A stretch of DNA of 64,000 bases from Lonepinella koalarum (GTDB lineage: Bacteria; Pseudomonadota; Gammaproteobacteria; Enterobacterales; Pasteurellaceae): NCBI RefSeq assembly GCF_004565475.1, contig NZ_SRHX01000007.1, positions 1 to 64,000 on the forward strand, written 5' to 3'. A program made the position numbers and the translations under genes. A model generated the notes under the pieces. It searched no databases, had not been told where the DNA came from, and worked only from the letters and a program-made list of their open reading frames with translations. This document shows positions 1-8,255 of this stretch, piece after piece; position 1 is the stretch's first letter, and each line of letters begins with the position of its first letter.

Positions 1-126
1 AGGACATACCCGTAGAGCTTGTGAAGTGAATCTCATTAGAGATCAGCAGCAAGAACCCACCGAGAGTAGCCCCCGAAAGGGGGAGCTAGTAGGAATCCCC
101 ATCCTTTAGGGCGGGGAGGATGTCAA
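1..126 (+). ncRNA. Right end of an IS605-type element with omegaRNA (reRNA) scaffold, partial
   Basis: The tnpB 3' end overlaps two strong hairpins and finishes with GGGGAGGATGTCAA at 113-126, the usual form of an IS200/IS605 right end. In characterised TnpB systems this overlap is processed into the omegaRNA scaffold, and the bases immediately 3' of the element end act as the guide. Here the guide would start at about 127 in the AT-rich leader of aceE. The scaffold is inferred from position and folding; the left end lies outside the window. Confidence 0.6.
2..109 (+). CDS. tnpB: TnpB (IS200/IS605 family) C-terminal end, partial at window edge
   Basis: An open frame runs in from the left edge for 35 codons to a TAG at 107-109. 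It reads GHTRRACEVN..., then a Q/E-rich stretch, then SSPRKGELVGIPIL. This is the typical tail of TnpB proteins, the RNA-guided RuvC nucleases carried by IS200/IS605 elements, just after the last RuvC and zinc-finger motifs. The gene ends inside GC-rich hairpins (CCCCC-GAAA-GGGGG at 70-83, and TCCCC/GGGGA arms at 96-117), which is how tnpB normally merges into the element's right end. Only the tail is visible, so I cannot say whether the nuclease is intact or whether a tnpA accompanies it. Confidence 0.8.
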   Translation, partial: GHTRRACEVNLIRDQQQEPTESSPRKGELVGIPIL

Positions 127-166
127 TAAAAAAATCTAATAAAATTTATAAAAATTTTTTAAATAA

Positions 167-182
167 ATGAGTAGTGACTCAT
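167..182. promoter_or_regulatory. Palindrome in the aceE leader
   Basis: ATGAGT-AGTG-ACTCAT is a perfect 6-bp inverted repeat with a 4-bp spacer, about 95 bp upstream of the aceE start. Its geometry suits a dimeric regulator, but it matches neither the PdhR nor the FNR consensus, and no pdhR gene lies beside the operon. A second inverted repeat, GTTTAGC/GCTAAAC at 223-241, lies closer to the start and could be a leader hairpin. Function is not known. Confidence 0.35.
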
Positions 183-275
183 CAGCAAATCACCTATTTT
201 AAGATTTAGCTATCAACTCGCCGTTTAGCAATGGGCTAAACATAATTTTATTAACATCAAAATAAGGAAAAGACT

Positions 276-2933
276 ATGTCAGAAATTGTAAAGAATGACG
301 TAGATCCAATCGAAACACAAGATTGGCTATTGGCTATTGATTCACTTATCCGTGAAGAGGGGACAGAGCGAGCCCAGTTTATTGTTGAACAAATAATGAA
401 ACACGCACGTAGTCAGGCAGTGCCTTTATCTGCTGGTGTAACAACAGCTTACGTAAATACCATTCCAGTATCTGAACAACCTCCTTATCCAGGTAATAAA
501 GACATTGAACGCCGTATTCGTTCTGCCGTACGATGGAATGCTATTGCAATGGTATTGCGTAGCCAGAAAAAAGATTTGGATTTAGGTGGTCATATTTCTA
601 CATTCCAATCTGCGGCATCCATGTATGAAGTTTGTTATAACCATTTTTTTAAAGCGGCCACAGACAAAGATGGTGGTGACTTAATTTTCTCTCAAGGGCA
701 TGCTGCACCGGGGATTTATGCCCGAGCCTTTGTCGAAGGTCGTTTAACAGAAGAACAATTAGATAATTTCCGTCAAGAAGCCTTTGTCGATGGCCTTTCA
801 TCTTATCCACATCCCAAATTAATGCCTGACTTTTGGCAATTTTCAACGGTTTCCATGGGATTAGGTCCGGTCAATGCTATTTATAGCGCACGTTTCTTAA
901 AATATCTACATAATCGTAATCTAAAAGATACATCTAACCAAAAAGTCTATGCGTTTCTAGGCGATGGTGAAATGGATGAAATTGAATCTAAAGGGGCCAT
1001 TACTGTCGCTGCGCGTGAAAAATTAGATAACTTAATTTTTGTGATTAGCTGTAACTTACAACGCTTAGATGGTCCAGTAAATGGTAATGGTAAAATTGTA
1101 CAAGAATTAGAAGGTCTATTTAGTGGTGCTGGTTGGGAGGTGATCAAAGTATTATGGGGTACCAGCTGGGATAAATTATTCGCTAAAGATACTTCGGGTA
1201 AATTAGTGCAATTAATGATGGAAGTGGTTGATGGTGATTATCTAACATTCAAATCAAAGAATGGTGCTTATGTACGTGAACACTTCTTTGGTCGTTACCC
1301 TGAAACCGCCGCATTAGTAGCTGATTGGACAGATGATGAAATTTGGGCGTTACGTCGTGGCGGACATGATAGTGAAAAAATGTATGCTGCTTTTGCGAAA
1401 GCACAAAAATCGGATAAACCAGTAGTGATTTTATCTCATCTGGTGAAAGGTTATAAAATTCCAGAAGCAGAAAGTAAAAATACCGCTCACCAATCTAAAA
1501 AAATGTCATTAGACAGTCTTAAAGGTTTCCGTGACCATTTCCATTTACCATTAACCGATGAACAAGTCGAAAAATTAGAATATATTAAATTTGCCGAAGG
1601 TTCAGAAGAATATGAATATCTGCACCACCATCGTAAAGCCTTAAATGGTTATGTACCAGCTCGTCGCCAGAAATTTGATGTCGAATATAAAGTGCCTGCC
1701 TTGTCTGAATTCCAAGCATTGTTAGAGGAACAGCCACGTGGCATTTCCACTACCATGGCATTTAGCCGTGTGTTAAACACCTTATTAAAAGACAAAAATA
1801 TCGGCAAAACTATTGTGCCAATTATTGCAGATGAAGCTCGTACCTTTGGTATGGAGGGTTTATTCCGCCAAATCGGTATTTACAGCCCAGAAGGTCAAAA
1901 CTATGTGCCATCGGATCGTGATTTAGTGGCGTACTATCGTGAAGCGACTGATGGTCAAGTATTACAAGAGGGTATTAACGAATTAGGGGCAACAGCGTCT
2001 TGGATTGCGGCGGCAACATCTTATTCTGTGAATAACCGTCCGATGATTCCATTCTTCGTGTATTATTCTATGTTCGGTTTCCAACGCGTGGGCGATATGA
2101 TGTGGTTAGCAGGTGACCAATTAGCACGTGGTTTTATGATCGGCGGTACATCAGGTCGTACAACCTTAAATGGCGAAGGCTTACAACATGAAGATGGTCA
2201 TAGCCATATTCAAGCTAGCGTGATTCCAAACTGCGTGACTTATGATCCATCATTTGCCTTTGAAGTCGCTGTGATTATCCAAGACGGTATTAACCGTATG
2301 TATGGTGAAAAACAAGAAAACGTATTCTATTACATCACCACCTTAAATGAAGTGACTGAACAACCAGCGATGCCAGCCGGTGCAGAAGAAGGTATCCGTA
2401 AAGGCTTATATAAATTTGAAACGGTACAAGGTAAAGGCAAAGGTCATGTTCAATTGTTAAGTTCTGGTGCAATTATGCGTCATGTGCGTACGGCAGCTCA
2501 AATCTTAGCTAATGACTATGGCGTGACAGCAGATGTCTTTAGTGCCCCATCATTCAATGAATTGGGGCGTGACGGAGCAGATGCGGTACGTTGGAATTTA
2601 TTACACCCAACCGAAACCCCACGTGTACCTTATGTAGCGCAAGTGTTAGCTGATTTACCAACGGTGGCATCCACTGACTATATGAAACTTTATGCAGAGC
2701 AAATTCGTGCTTATGTCCCAAGTAAGCATTATCACGTGTTAGGTACAGACGGTTTTGGTCGTTCAGATGGTCGTGAAAATTTACGTGAACACTTTGAAGT
2801 CAACGAGTATTATGTGGTCGTTGCGGCATTAGCTCAATTAGCTAAAGACGGCACAGTAGATGTGAAAGTGGTTGAGCAAGCCATTGAAAAATATGGTTTA
2901 AAAACAGAACGTGTGAACCCATTATACGCATAA
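276..2933 (+). CDS. aceE: Pyruvate dehydrogenase E1 component
   Basis: This 885-residue thiamine-diphosphate enzyme decarboxylates pyruvate and passes the acetyl group to the lipoyl arm of E2 in the cytoplasmic pyruvate dehydrogenase complex. It is the single-chain (homodimeric) E1 type of gammaproteobacteria. The ThDP/Mg motif GDGEMDE is at residues 229-235 and the length matches the E. coli family. The start is supported by AAGGA at 264-268, just ahead of the ATG. It is the first gene of aceE-aceF-lpd, with gaps of about 70 and 56 bp that each hold a hairpin. No pdhR regulator precedes it; instead the element end at 126 lies only 149 bp upstream. Confidence 0.97.
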   Translation: MSEIVKNDVDPIETQDWLLAIDSLIREEGTERAQFIVEQIMKHARSQAVPLSAGVTTAYVNTIPVSEQPPYPGNKDIERRIRSAVRWNAIAMVLRSQKKDLDLGGHISTFQSAASMYEVCYNHFFKAATDKDGGDLIFSQGHAAPGIYARAFVEGRLTEEQLDNFRQEAFVDGLSSYPHPKLMPDFWQFSTVSMGLGPVNAIYSARFLKYLHNRNLKDTSNQKVYAFLGDGEMDEIESKGAITVAAREKLDNLIFVISCNLQRLDGPVNGNGKIVQELEGLFSGAGWEVIKVLWGTSWDKLFAKDTSGKLVQLMMEVVDGDYLTFKSKNGAYVREHFFGRYPETAALVADWTDDEIWALRRGGHDSEKMYAAFAKAQKSDKPVVILSHLVKGYKIPEAESKNTAHQSKKMSLDSLKGFRDHFHLPLTDEQVEKLEYIKFAEGSEEYEYLHHHRKALNGYVPARRQKFDVEYKVPALSEFQALLEEQPRGISTTMAFSRVLNTLLKDKNIGKTIVPIIADEARTFGMEGLFRQIGIYSPEGQNYVPSDRDLVAYYREATDGQVLQEGINELGATASWIAAATSYSVNNRPMIPFFVYYSMFGFQRVGDMMWLAGDQLARGFMIGGTSGRTTLNGEGLQHEDGHSHIQASVIPNCVTYDPSFAFEVAVIIQDGINRMYGEKQENVFYYITTLNEVTEQPAMPAGAEEGIRKGLYKFETVQGKGKGHVQLLSSGAIMRHVRTAAQILANDYGVTADVFSAPSFNELGRDGADAVRWNLLHPTETPRVPYVAQVLADLPTVASTDYMKLYAEQIRAYVPSKHYHVLGTDGFGRSDGRENLREHFEVNEYYVVVAALAQLAKDGTVDVKVVEQAIEKYGLKTERVNPLYA

Positions 2934-2945
2934 TAAAGGAAAATC

Positions 2946-2975
2946 GCGGTGAAAAATAACGCAGTTTTTCACCGC
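2946..2975. promoter_or_regulatory. Intercistronic hairpin between aceE and aceF
   Basis: GCGGTGAAAAA at 2946-2956 pairs perfectly with TTTTTCACCGC at 2965-2975 over an 8-nt loop. No U-tract follows, so it is more likely an mRNA processing or stability element than a full terminator. The arms resemble decayed uptake-signal sequences. Confidence 0.5.
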
Positions 2976-3003
2976 AGTTTCAGCACAAATAAGGAAGATT
3001 AAC

Positions 3004-4605
3004 ATGTCAAAACAAATTCAAATACCAGATATTGGTAGCGATGAGGTCACAGTAACGGAAGTTATGGTGAATGTGGGTGATACCATTGAGGTAGAACAAT
3101 CTATTATTAATGTTGAGGGCGATAAAGCCTCTATGGAAGTACCCGCACCTGAGGCCGGTGTGGTAAAAGCGATTTTAGTGAAAGTCGGCGATAAGGTTTC
3201 TACGGGTACGCCAATGCTTGAATTAGAAGCTGCAGGTACTGCTCCAGCTGCCGAAGCACCAAAAGCTGAAGCTGCACCAGCACCAGCTGCTGCACCAACA
3301 GCCTCTGCTGTCGTAGATGTGAATGTGCCAGATATTGGTTCTGATGAAGTAAATGTGACCGAAATTATGGTCAAAGTAGGTGATGCGGTTGAAGTAGATC
3401 AATCTATTATCAATGTCGAGGGCGATAAAGCCTCAATGGAAGTACCCGCACCAATTGCTGGCGTGGTGAAAGAGATCTTGATTGCGGTGGGTGATAAAGT
3501 GACTACTGGCAAATTAATCATGAAATTTGAATCAGATTCTGTACCTGCTCAATCCCAAACACAATCTGCTCCGGTTGCTGATGTACCAAAAGCCGAATCA
3601 CCAAAAGCCGAATCTGCCCCTGCTCCAACTACTGCCCCAGTTGCCAACCAAGAAGAGGTTACCGCCAGTGCCACCTTTGCACATGCAACTCCAGTGGTTC
3701 GTCGTTTAGCTCGTGAGTTCGGTGTTAACCTTGATAAAGTCAAGGGTACAGGTCGTAAAGGTCGTGTTTTAAAAGAGGATGTGCAAGCCTATGTTAAAGC
3801 TGCCATTGCTGCCCTTGAAAGTGGGGCTGCGGCAAGTTCTGGTGTTGCAAACGGTGCAGGTTTAGGTTTATTACCATGGCCGAAAGTCGATTTCAGCAAA
3901 TTTGGTGAAGTGGAAGAAGTTGAATTAACTCGTATCAACAAGATCTCTGGTGCAAACTTACATCGTAACTGGGTGATGATTCCACATGTTACCCACTTCG
4001 ATCGTGCCGACATCACTGATTTGGAAGCGTTCCGCAAAGAGCAAAACAAATTAGCGGAAAAACAAAAATTAGATGTGAAAATTACCCCAGTAGTATTCAT
4101 TATGAAAGCGGCTGCTAAAGCATTGGAAGCCTATCCACGTTTCAACAGTTCTATTTCAGAAGATGGTCAACGGTTAACCTTGAAAAAATATGTTAATATC
4201 GGTGTGGCAGTGGATACGCCAAATGGCTTAGTGGTACCAGTGTTCAAAGATGTGAATAAAAAAGGTATTATTGAGCTTTCTCGTGAATTAATGGAAGTAT
4301 CGAAAAAAGCACGAGCAGGTAAATTAACAGCTTCTGATATGCAAGGTGGTTGTTTCACTATTTCTAGTATTGGTGGTTTGGGAACTACCCATTTTGCTCC
4401 GATTGTGAATGCCCCAGAAGTCGCTATTTTAGGCGTATCTAAATCTGACATGGCACCAGTATGGAATGGTAAAGAATTTACCCCACGCTTGATGTTACCT
4501 TTATCATTATCTTTCGATCACCGTGTAATTGATGGTGCCGATGGAGCGAGATTTATTAGTTTTATTGGTAGCGTATTAGCAGATTTACGCCGTTTGGCAA
4601 TGTAA
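3004..4605 (+). CDS. aceF: Dihydrolipoamide acetyltransferase (E2) of pyruvate dehydrogenase
   Basis: This 533-residue core subunit of the PDH complex transfers acetyl from the lipoyl arm to CoA. Two N-terminal lipoyl domains each carry the GDKAS lipoylation motif (Lys41 and Lys142), separated by Ala/Pro-rich linkers. A peripheral-subunit-binding domain follows at about 228-264 ([10 protein letters not shown]), then the catalytic domain with the DHRVIDG active site near the C-terminus (His506, Asp510). E. coli E2 has three lipoyl domains; two is a common variant. AAGGA precedes the ATG. The Ala/Pro linkers create long antisense open frames that are not genes. Confidence 0.97.
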   Translation: MSKQIQIPDIGSDEVTVTEVMVNVGDTIEVEQSIINVEGDKASMEVPAPEAGVVKAILVKVGDKVSTGTPMLELEAAGTAPAAEAPKAEAAPAPAAAPTASAVVDVNVPDIGSDEVNVTEIMVKVGDAVEVDQSIINVEGDKASMEVPAPIAGVVKEILIAVGDKVTTGKLIMKFESDSVPAQSQTQSAPVADVPKAESPKAESAPAPTTAPVANQEEVTASATFAHATPVVRRLAREFGVNLDKVKGTGRKGRVLKEDVQAYVKAAIAALESGAAASSGVANGAGLGLLPWPKVDFSKFGEVEEVELTRINKISGANLHRNWVMIPHVTHFDRADITDLEAFRKEQNKLAEKQKLDVKITPVVFIMKAAAKALEAYPRFNSSISEDGQRLTLKKYVNIGVAVDTPNGLVVPVFKDVNKKGIIELSRELMEVSKKARAGKLTASDMQGGCFTISSIGGLGTTHFAPIVNAPEVAILGVSKSDMAPVWNGKEFTPRLMLPLSLSFDHRVIDGADGARFISFIGSVLADLRRLAM

Positions 4606-4614
4606 TTAACGGTA

Positions 4615-4650
4615 TACAAAAGTGCGGTATTTTTCACCGCGCTTTTATAC
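4615..4650. promoter_or_regulatory. Paired uptake-signal hairpin between aceF and lpd
   Basis: An exact AAGTGCGGT core at 4620-4628 faces an imperfect inverted copy, ACCGCGCTTTT, at 4636-4646. Flanking GTATA/TATAC bases extend the stem. Inverted uptake-signal pairs often act as terminators in this family; here the hairpin lies inside an operon and the RBS AAGGAG follows directly, so it may tune lpd expression relative to aceEF. Confidence 0.5.
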
Positions 4651-4661
4651 AAGGAGAACAC

Positions 4662-6086
4662 ATGAGTAAAGAAATTAAAACACAAGTTGTCGTTTTAGGT
4701 GCGGGTCCAGCGGGTTATTCTGCGGCTTTCCGTTGTGCTGACTTAGGTTTAGAAACTGTCTTAGTTGAACGTTATTCAACGCTCGGTGGGGTATGTTTAA
4801 ACGTAGGTTGTATTCCATCTAAGGCATTACTACATGTCGCTAAGGTGATTGAAGATGCCAAACATGTTGAACATCATGGTATTTCTTTTGGTGAACCGAC
4901 CATTGATCTGGATCAAGTCCGTGCGGGTAAAGATGGTGTGATTAGCCGTTTAACCGGTGGTTTGGCAGGCATGGCAAAAATGCGTAAAGTGACCGTGGTT
5001 GAAGGATTAGCTAAATTCACTGATCTAAACACGTTAGTCGCCAAAGATCGAGAAGGCAATCCAACCACAATTAAATTTGATAATGCAATTATTGCGGCGG
5101 GTTCTCGTCCAATTCAATTGCCTTTTATTCCACATGAAGATCCACGCGTTTGGGATTCAACCGATGCGCTTGCATTACGTGAAGTACCAAAACGCTTGTT
5201 AGTCATGGGGGGAGGGATTATCGGTTTAGAAATGGGTACTGTTTACAGTGCTTTGGGTTCACAAATTGATGTAGTAGAAATGTTCGATCAAGTGATTCCA
5301 GCAGCTGATAAAGACATTGTTAAGATTTATACCAAACAAATTGAGAAAAAATTCACCTTATTGCTGGAAACTAAAGTCACTGCGGTAGAAGCCAAAGATG
5401 ATGGCATTCATGTTTCTATGGAAGGCAAATCAGGTAGTGAAACTCGTGTTTATGACGCAGTGTTAGTCGCAATTGGCCGTACACCAAATGGCAAATTGAT
5501 TGATGCGCATTTAGCAGGGGTTGAAGTGGATGAACGTGGTTTTATTCGTACTGATAAACAAATGCGTACCAACGTACCACATATTTATGCTATTGGTGAT
5601 ATTGTGGGTCAACCAATGTTGGCACATAAAGGGGTACACGAAGGTCATGTGGCGGCAGAAGTGATTGCAGGCAAAAAACATTATTTTGATCCGAAAGTGA
5701 TTCCATCCATTGCTTATACTGAGCCAGAAGTCGCTTGGGTGGGTAAAACAGAAAAAGAATGTAAGGCCGAAAACCTTAAATATGAAGTGGCGAACTTCCC
5801 TTGGGCGGCATCAGGTCGTGCCATTGCATCTGATTGTTCAGAAGGGATGACGAAACTCATTTTCGATAAAGAAACTCATCGTATTTTAGGTGGTGCAATT
5901 GTTGGTACAAATGCCGGTGAATTATTAGGTGAAATCGGCTTAGCCATTGAAATGGGTTGTGATGCAGAAGATATTGCATTAACCATTCATGCTCACCCAA
6001 CCTTACATGAATCTGTCGGGTTAGCGGCAGAAGTATTTGAGGGGTCAATTACAGACTTACCAAATGCTAAAGCGAAGAAAAAATAA
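4662..6086 (+). CDS. lpd: Dihydrolipoamide dehydrogenase (E3)
   Basis: This 474-residue flavoprotein reoxidises the dihydrolipoyl arms of the PDH complex, and generally also of 2-oxoglutarate dehydrogenase and the glycine cleavage system, reducing NAD+. The FAD-binding GAGPAGYSAA lies at 13-22, the redox disulfide is Cys45/Cys50 in GGVCLNVGCIPSK, a second Rossmann motif GGGIIGLE lies mid-protein, and the catalytic HAHPTLHE dyad is at about 443-450. It is the third gene of the operon and is followed by a strong terminator. AAGGAG precedes the ATG. Confidence 0.97.
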   Translation: MSKEIKTQVVVLGAGPAGYSAAFRCADLGLETVLVERYSTLGGVCLNVGCIPSKALLHVAKVIEDAKHVEHHGISFGEPTIDLDQVRAGKDGVISRLTGGLAGMAKMRKVTVVEGLAKFTDLNTLVAKDREGNPTTIKFDNAIIAAGSRPIQLPFIPHEDPRVWDSTDALALREVPKRLLVMGGGIIGLEMGTVYSALGSQIDVVEMFDQVIPAADKDIVKIYTKQIEKKFTLLLETKVTAVEAKDDGIHVSMEGKSGSETRVYDAVLVAIGRTPNGKLIDAHLAGVEVDERGFIRTDKQMRTNVPHIYAIGDIVGQPMLAHKGVHEGHVAAEVIAGKKHYFDPKVIPSIAYTEPEVAWVGKTEKECKAENLKYEVANFPWAASGRAIASDCSEGMTKLIFDKETHRILGGAIVGTNAGELLGEIGLAIEMGCDAEDIALTIHAHPTLHESVGLAAEVFEGSITDLPNAKAKKK

Positions 6087-6117
6087 TTTTCTTCGTTGTA
6101 AGAATAATAGAAATATG

Positions 6118-6148
6118 CACCGCACTTTTAAAGTGCGGTGATTTTTTT
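6118..6148 (+). terminator. lpd terminator formed by inverted uptake signals
   Basis: CACCGCACTTT (6118-6128) and AAAGTGCGGTG (6130-6140) form a near-perfect palindrome, followed by a run of seven T at 6142-6148. Both arms contain the exact 9-bp uptake core. Confidence 0.85.
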
Positions 6149-6293
6149 AGATTTTTCTTTTTTATTTAATGAATAAATTGCATAAAAAGGAAAGAGCTAA
6201 TATAAAATTTGCATAAATATTGAATAAAAACTGGAAATCATCTTTGTAATAGGTTAGTATCAGAACGTTTTTGATTTTAAATAAATAATAATA

Positions 6294-6827
6294 ATGTTAA
6301 AAAAGATTTTAATTATAGCAAGTGTTACCGTTCTCGCGGCTTGCTCAAATACATCAAGACAGGCTGGTGTAGTTAGTCAACAAAATAATGATCAACTGAC
6401 AACTTCGATGAATGGTCTGAGAACCAACAAACCAAGTCTCAGCATGTCGCAAAGTTCATCTCATGCTTCTGGTCTAAATAAAGATTTAGCGCTAGTTTAT
6501 AATCAATGGGCTGGAACACGTTATCGTATGGGAGGAACAAGTTCTCGTGGGATTGATTGCTCTGCTTTTATGCAAGAAACCTTTGCCGCTGCTTTTGGTA
6601 TGAGTTTGCCACGTTCAACATCGGAACAGCAACGTTTAGGTCAACGTATTCAGAAAAGTGAATTGAAGCAAGGTGATTTAGTATTTTTCCGTAAAAACCG
6701 TCATGTGGGGGTTTATATAGGGAATGGACAATTTATGCATTCTAGCTCCAGTCAAGGGGTGACGATTAGCTCGTTAAGTGAAGCCTACTGGGCGAGAACT
6801 TATACACAATCTCGCCGCGTGTTGTAG
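6294..6827 (+). CDS. mepS: NlpC/P60 lipoprotein, MepS (Spr)-like peptidoglycan DD-endopeptidase
   Basis: This 177-residue outer-membrane lipoprotein is predicted to cleave peptide cross-links in peptidoglycan. A lipobox signal peptide ends in LAAC (lipid Cys17). After a low-complexity Ser/Gln linker, the NlpC/P60 domain (about 65-177) shows the catalytic Cys89 in GIDCSAF, His137 in RHVGVYIG and His149 in QFMHSSS. The PRSTSEQQ motif and overall pattern are closer to E. coli MepS than to NlpC. The upstream DNA is AT-rich with only a poor ribosome-binding site, so translation may be weak. It stands alone, convergent with hemH; the symbol is by similarity. Confidence 0.8.
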   Translation: MLKKILIIASVTVLAACSNTSRQAGVVSQQNNDQLTTSMNGLRTNKPSLSMSQSSSHASGLNKDLALVYNQWAGTRYRMGGTSSRGIDCSAFMQETFAAAFGMSLPRSTSEQQRLGQRIQKSELKQGDLVFFRKNRHVGVYIGNGQFMHSSSSQGVTISSLSEAYWARTYTQSRRVL

Positions 6828-6864
6828 AAAATCGTTATACTTTTTAGGCTCATTATAATTAATT

Positions 6865-7830
6865 CTAATTTACTTTATCTATAACTAACTTTGCCATCAT
6901 TTCAATATGTTCCTGTGTGGCATTTAACGCAGGAATATACTGATAACTTTTTCCCCCATTTTGCAAGAAATATGCCCGATTTTCTTCATCAATTTCTTCT
7001 AAGGTTTCCAAACAATCAGTAGAAAATCCCGGACAAATGACCGCTAATTTTTCAATACCTTTTGGGGCTGCTTTTTGCATAAATTTATCCGTATAGGGTT
7101 GTAGCCATTCTTGTTTGCCAAAACGCGATTGGAATGTCATTGTCCATTGGGTTTCCAGCAAACCTAATTTATCCACGACTGCGAGCGTGGTTTGACGACA
7201 ATGCTCACGATAATAATCACCTAAATTTTCATAACGCACAGGAATACCGTGATAGGAAAACAGTAAAAATTCATCATCTCGCATTTTAGTTTTAATAGAA
7301 TTAACCAATGCATTAATATATCGTTGATCTAAATGATAAGAATGGATAAATTCAAACGGTACGATATTTCGTTGTGCTTTTAACGCATTGGCAAAGGCAT
7401 CGAATACGGGAGCTGTGGTGGTGCTACTATATTGTGGATAAAGGGGGAGTACAATGATTTTTTCTACTTGCAGATCTGTTAATTTTTGCACTGCTGTCTG
7501 CATACTCGGATTGCCATAAGTCATGCCTAGTTCAACCATCACATTTTGATTTTGATGATTAAAATAGTTTTGTAATGCCTGTTGCTGCTGTTTACTGATT
7601 GCCAGTAAAGGTGATCCTTGTTTTGTCCAAATCGATTGATAGGTTTTAGCAATATGTTTTGAACGTTTAGGTAAAATAATAAAATCTAATAATGGTAGCC
7701 ATCGCCATTTTGGTAAATCGACCACTCTTGGATCGCTTAAAAATTGACGTAAATAGGGTTTAATTGCCTGTGGTGTTGGGGCATCTGGTGTACCTAAATT
7801 GGCTAAAATAACCCCTATTTTTTTATTCAT
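6865..7830 (-). CDS. hemH: Ferrochelatase
   Basis: This 321-residue enzyme inserts Fe2+ into protoporphyrin IX, the last step of heme synthesis. The catalytic His194 in [10 protein letters not shown] and the acidic Glu275 in CLETLEEID are both present, and the length fits proteobacterial ferrochelatases. The ATG overlaps the end of the upstream thioesterase gene by 8 bp, so the two are co-transcribed and probably translationally coupled. Some relatives in this family lack early heme synthesis yet keep HemH to use exogenous porphyrin; this window does not show whether that holds here. Confidence 0.95.
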   Translation of the reverse strand: MNKKIGVILANLGTPDAPTPQAIKPYLRQFLSDPRVVDLPKWRWLPLLDFIILPKRSKHIAKTYQSIWTKQGSPLLAISKQQQQALQNYFNHQNQNVMVELGMTYGNPSMQTAVQKLTDLQVEKIIVLPLYPQYSSTTTAPVFDAFANALKAQRNIVPFEFIHSYHLDQRYINALVNSIKTKMRDDEFLLFSYHGIPVRYENLGDYYREHCRQTTLAVVDKLGLLETQWTMTFQSRFGKQEWLQPYTDKFMQKAAPKGIEKLAVICPGFSTDCLETLEEIDEENRAYFLQNGGKSYQYIPALNATQEHIEMMAKLVIDKVN

Positions 7831-8248
7831 GATTAATCACCGAAAGGGTTAAGCGAGAAACACAGCAAAGTTTATGTTCTTCATTGCGAATGTCAATTTG
7901 CCAAATATGCAAGGTACGACCGATTTTCACTGCCGTTGCTCGAGCAGTTACAGTTTCACCTTTATACACAGGGCGTAAATGACTGGCATTAATTTCTGCC
8001 CCGACTACGGCTTGATTATTTTCGGTGCAACAATGCCCCGCTGCAGATCCCACCGTTTCCGCCAATGCGGCAGAAATGCCACCATGCAAAATACCTACTG
8101 GTTGCATGGTTTTTTCGTTAACAGGCATGGTGGCTTCTAACCAGTCATCACCTTTAACACTAAATTGAATACCTAAATGTTGTACTGCACAACCGATACA
8201 AGCTTGATTTAAATCATCAAGTGTAAATTCTCGTTTCCAAATTTGCAT
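7823..8248 (-). CDS. menI: Hotdog-fold acyl-CoA thioesterase, MenI/YdiI type
   Basis: This 141-residue single hotdog domain resembles E. coli YdiI/MenI, which hydrolyses 1,4-dihydroxy-2-naphthoyl-CoA in menaquinone synthesis. The helix segment [14 protein letters not shown] contains the family's conserved His-Gly-Gly and catalytic Glu. It overlaps hemH by 8 bp and follows the ydiJ-type gene after 7 bp, forming a three-gene minus-strand operon. In E. coli ydiI also neighbours ydiJ. The exact substrate here is inferred. Confidence 0.75.
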   Translation of the reverse strand: MQIWKREFTLDDLNQACIGCAVQHLGIQFSVKGDDWLEATMPVNEKTMQPVGILHGGISAALAETVGSAAGHCCTENNQAVVGAEINASHLRPVYKGETVTARATAVKIGRTLHIWQIDIRNEEHKLCCVSRLTLSVINHE

Positions 8249-8255
8249 AATACGC

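Noticed and set aside
3018-3374. 118-residue antisense frame in aceF
   Set aside because: It mirrors the Ala/Pro/Glu-rich lipoyl domains and linkers on the other strand. It has no RBS and resembles no protein.
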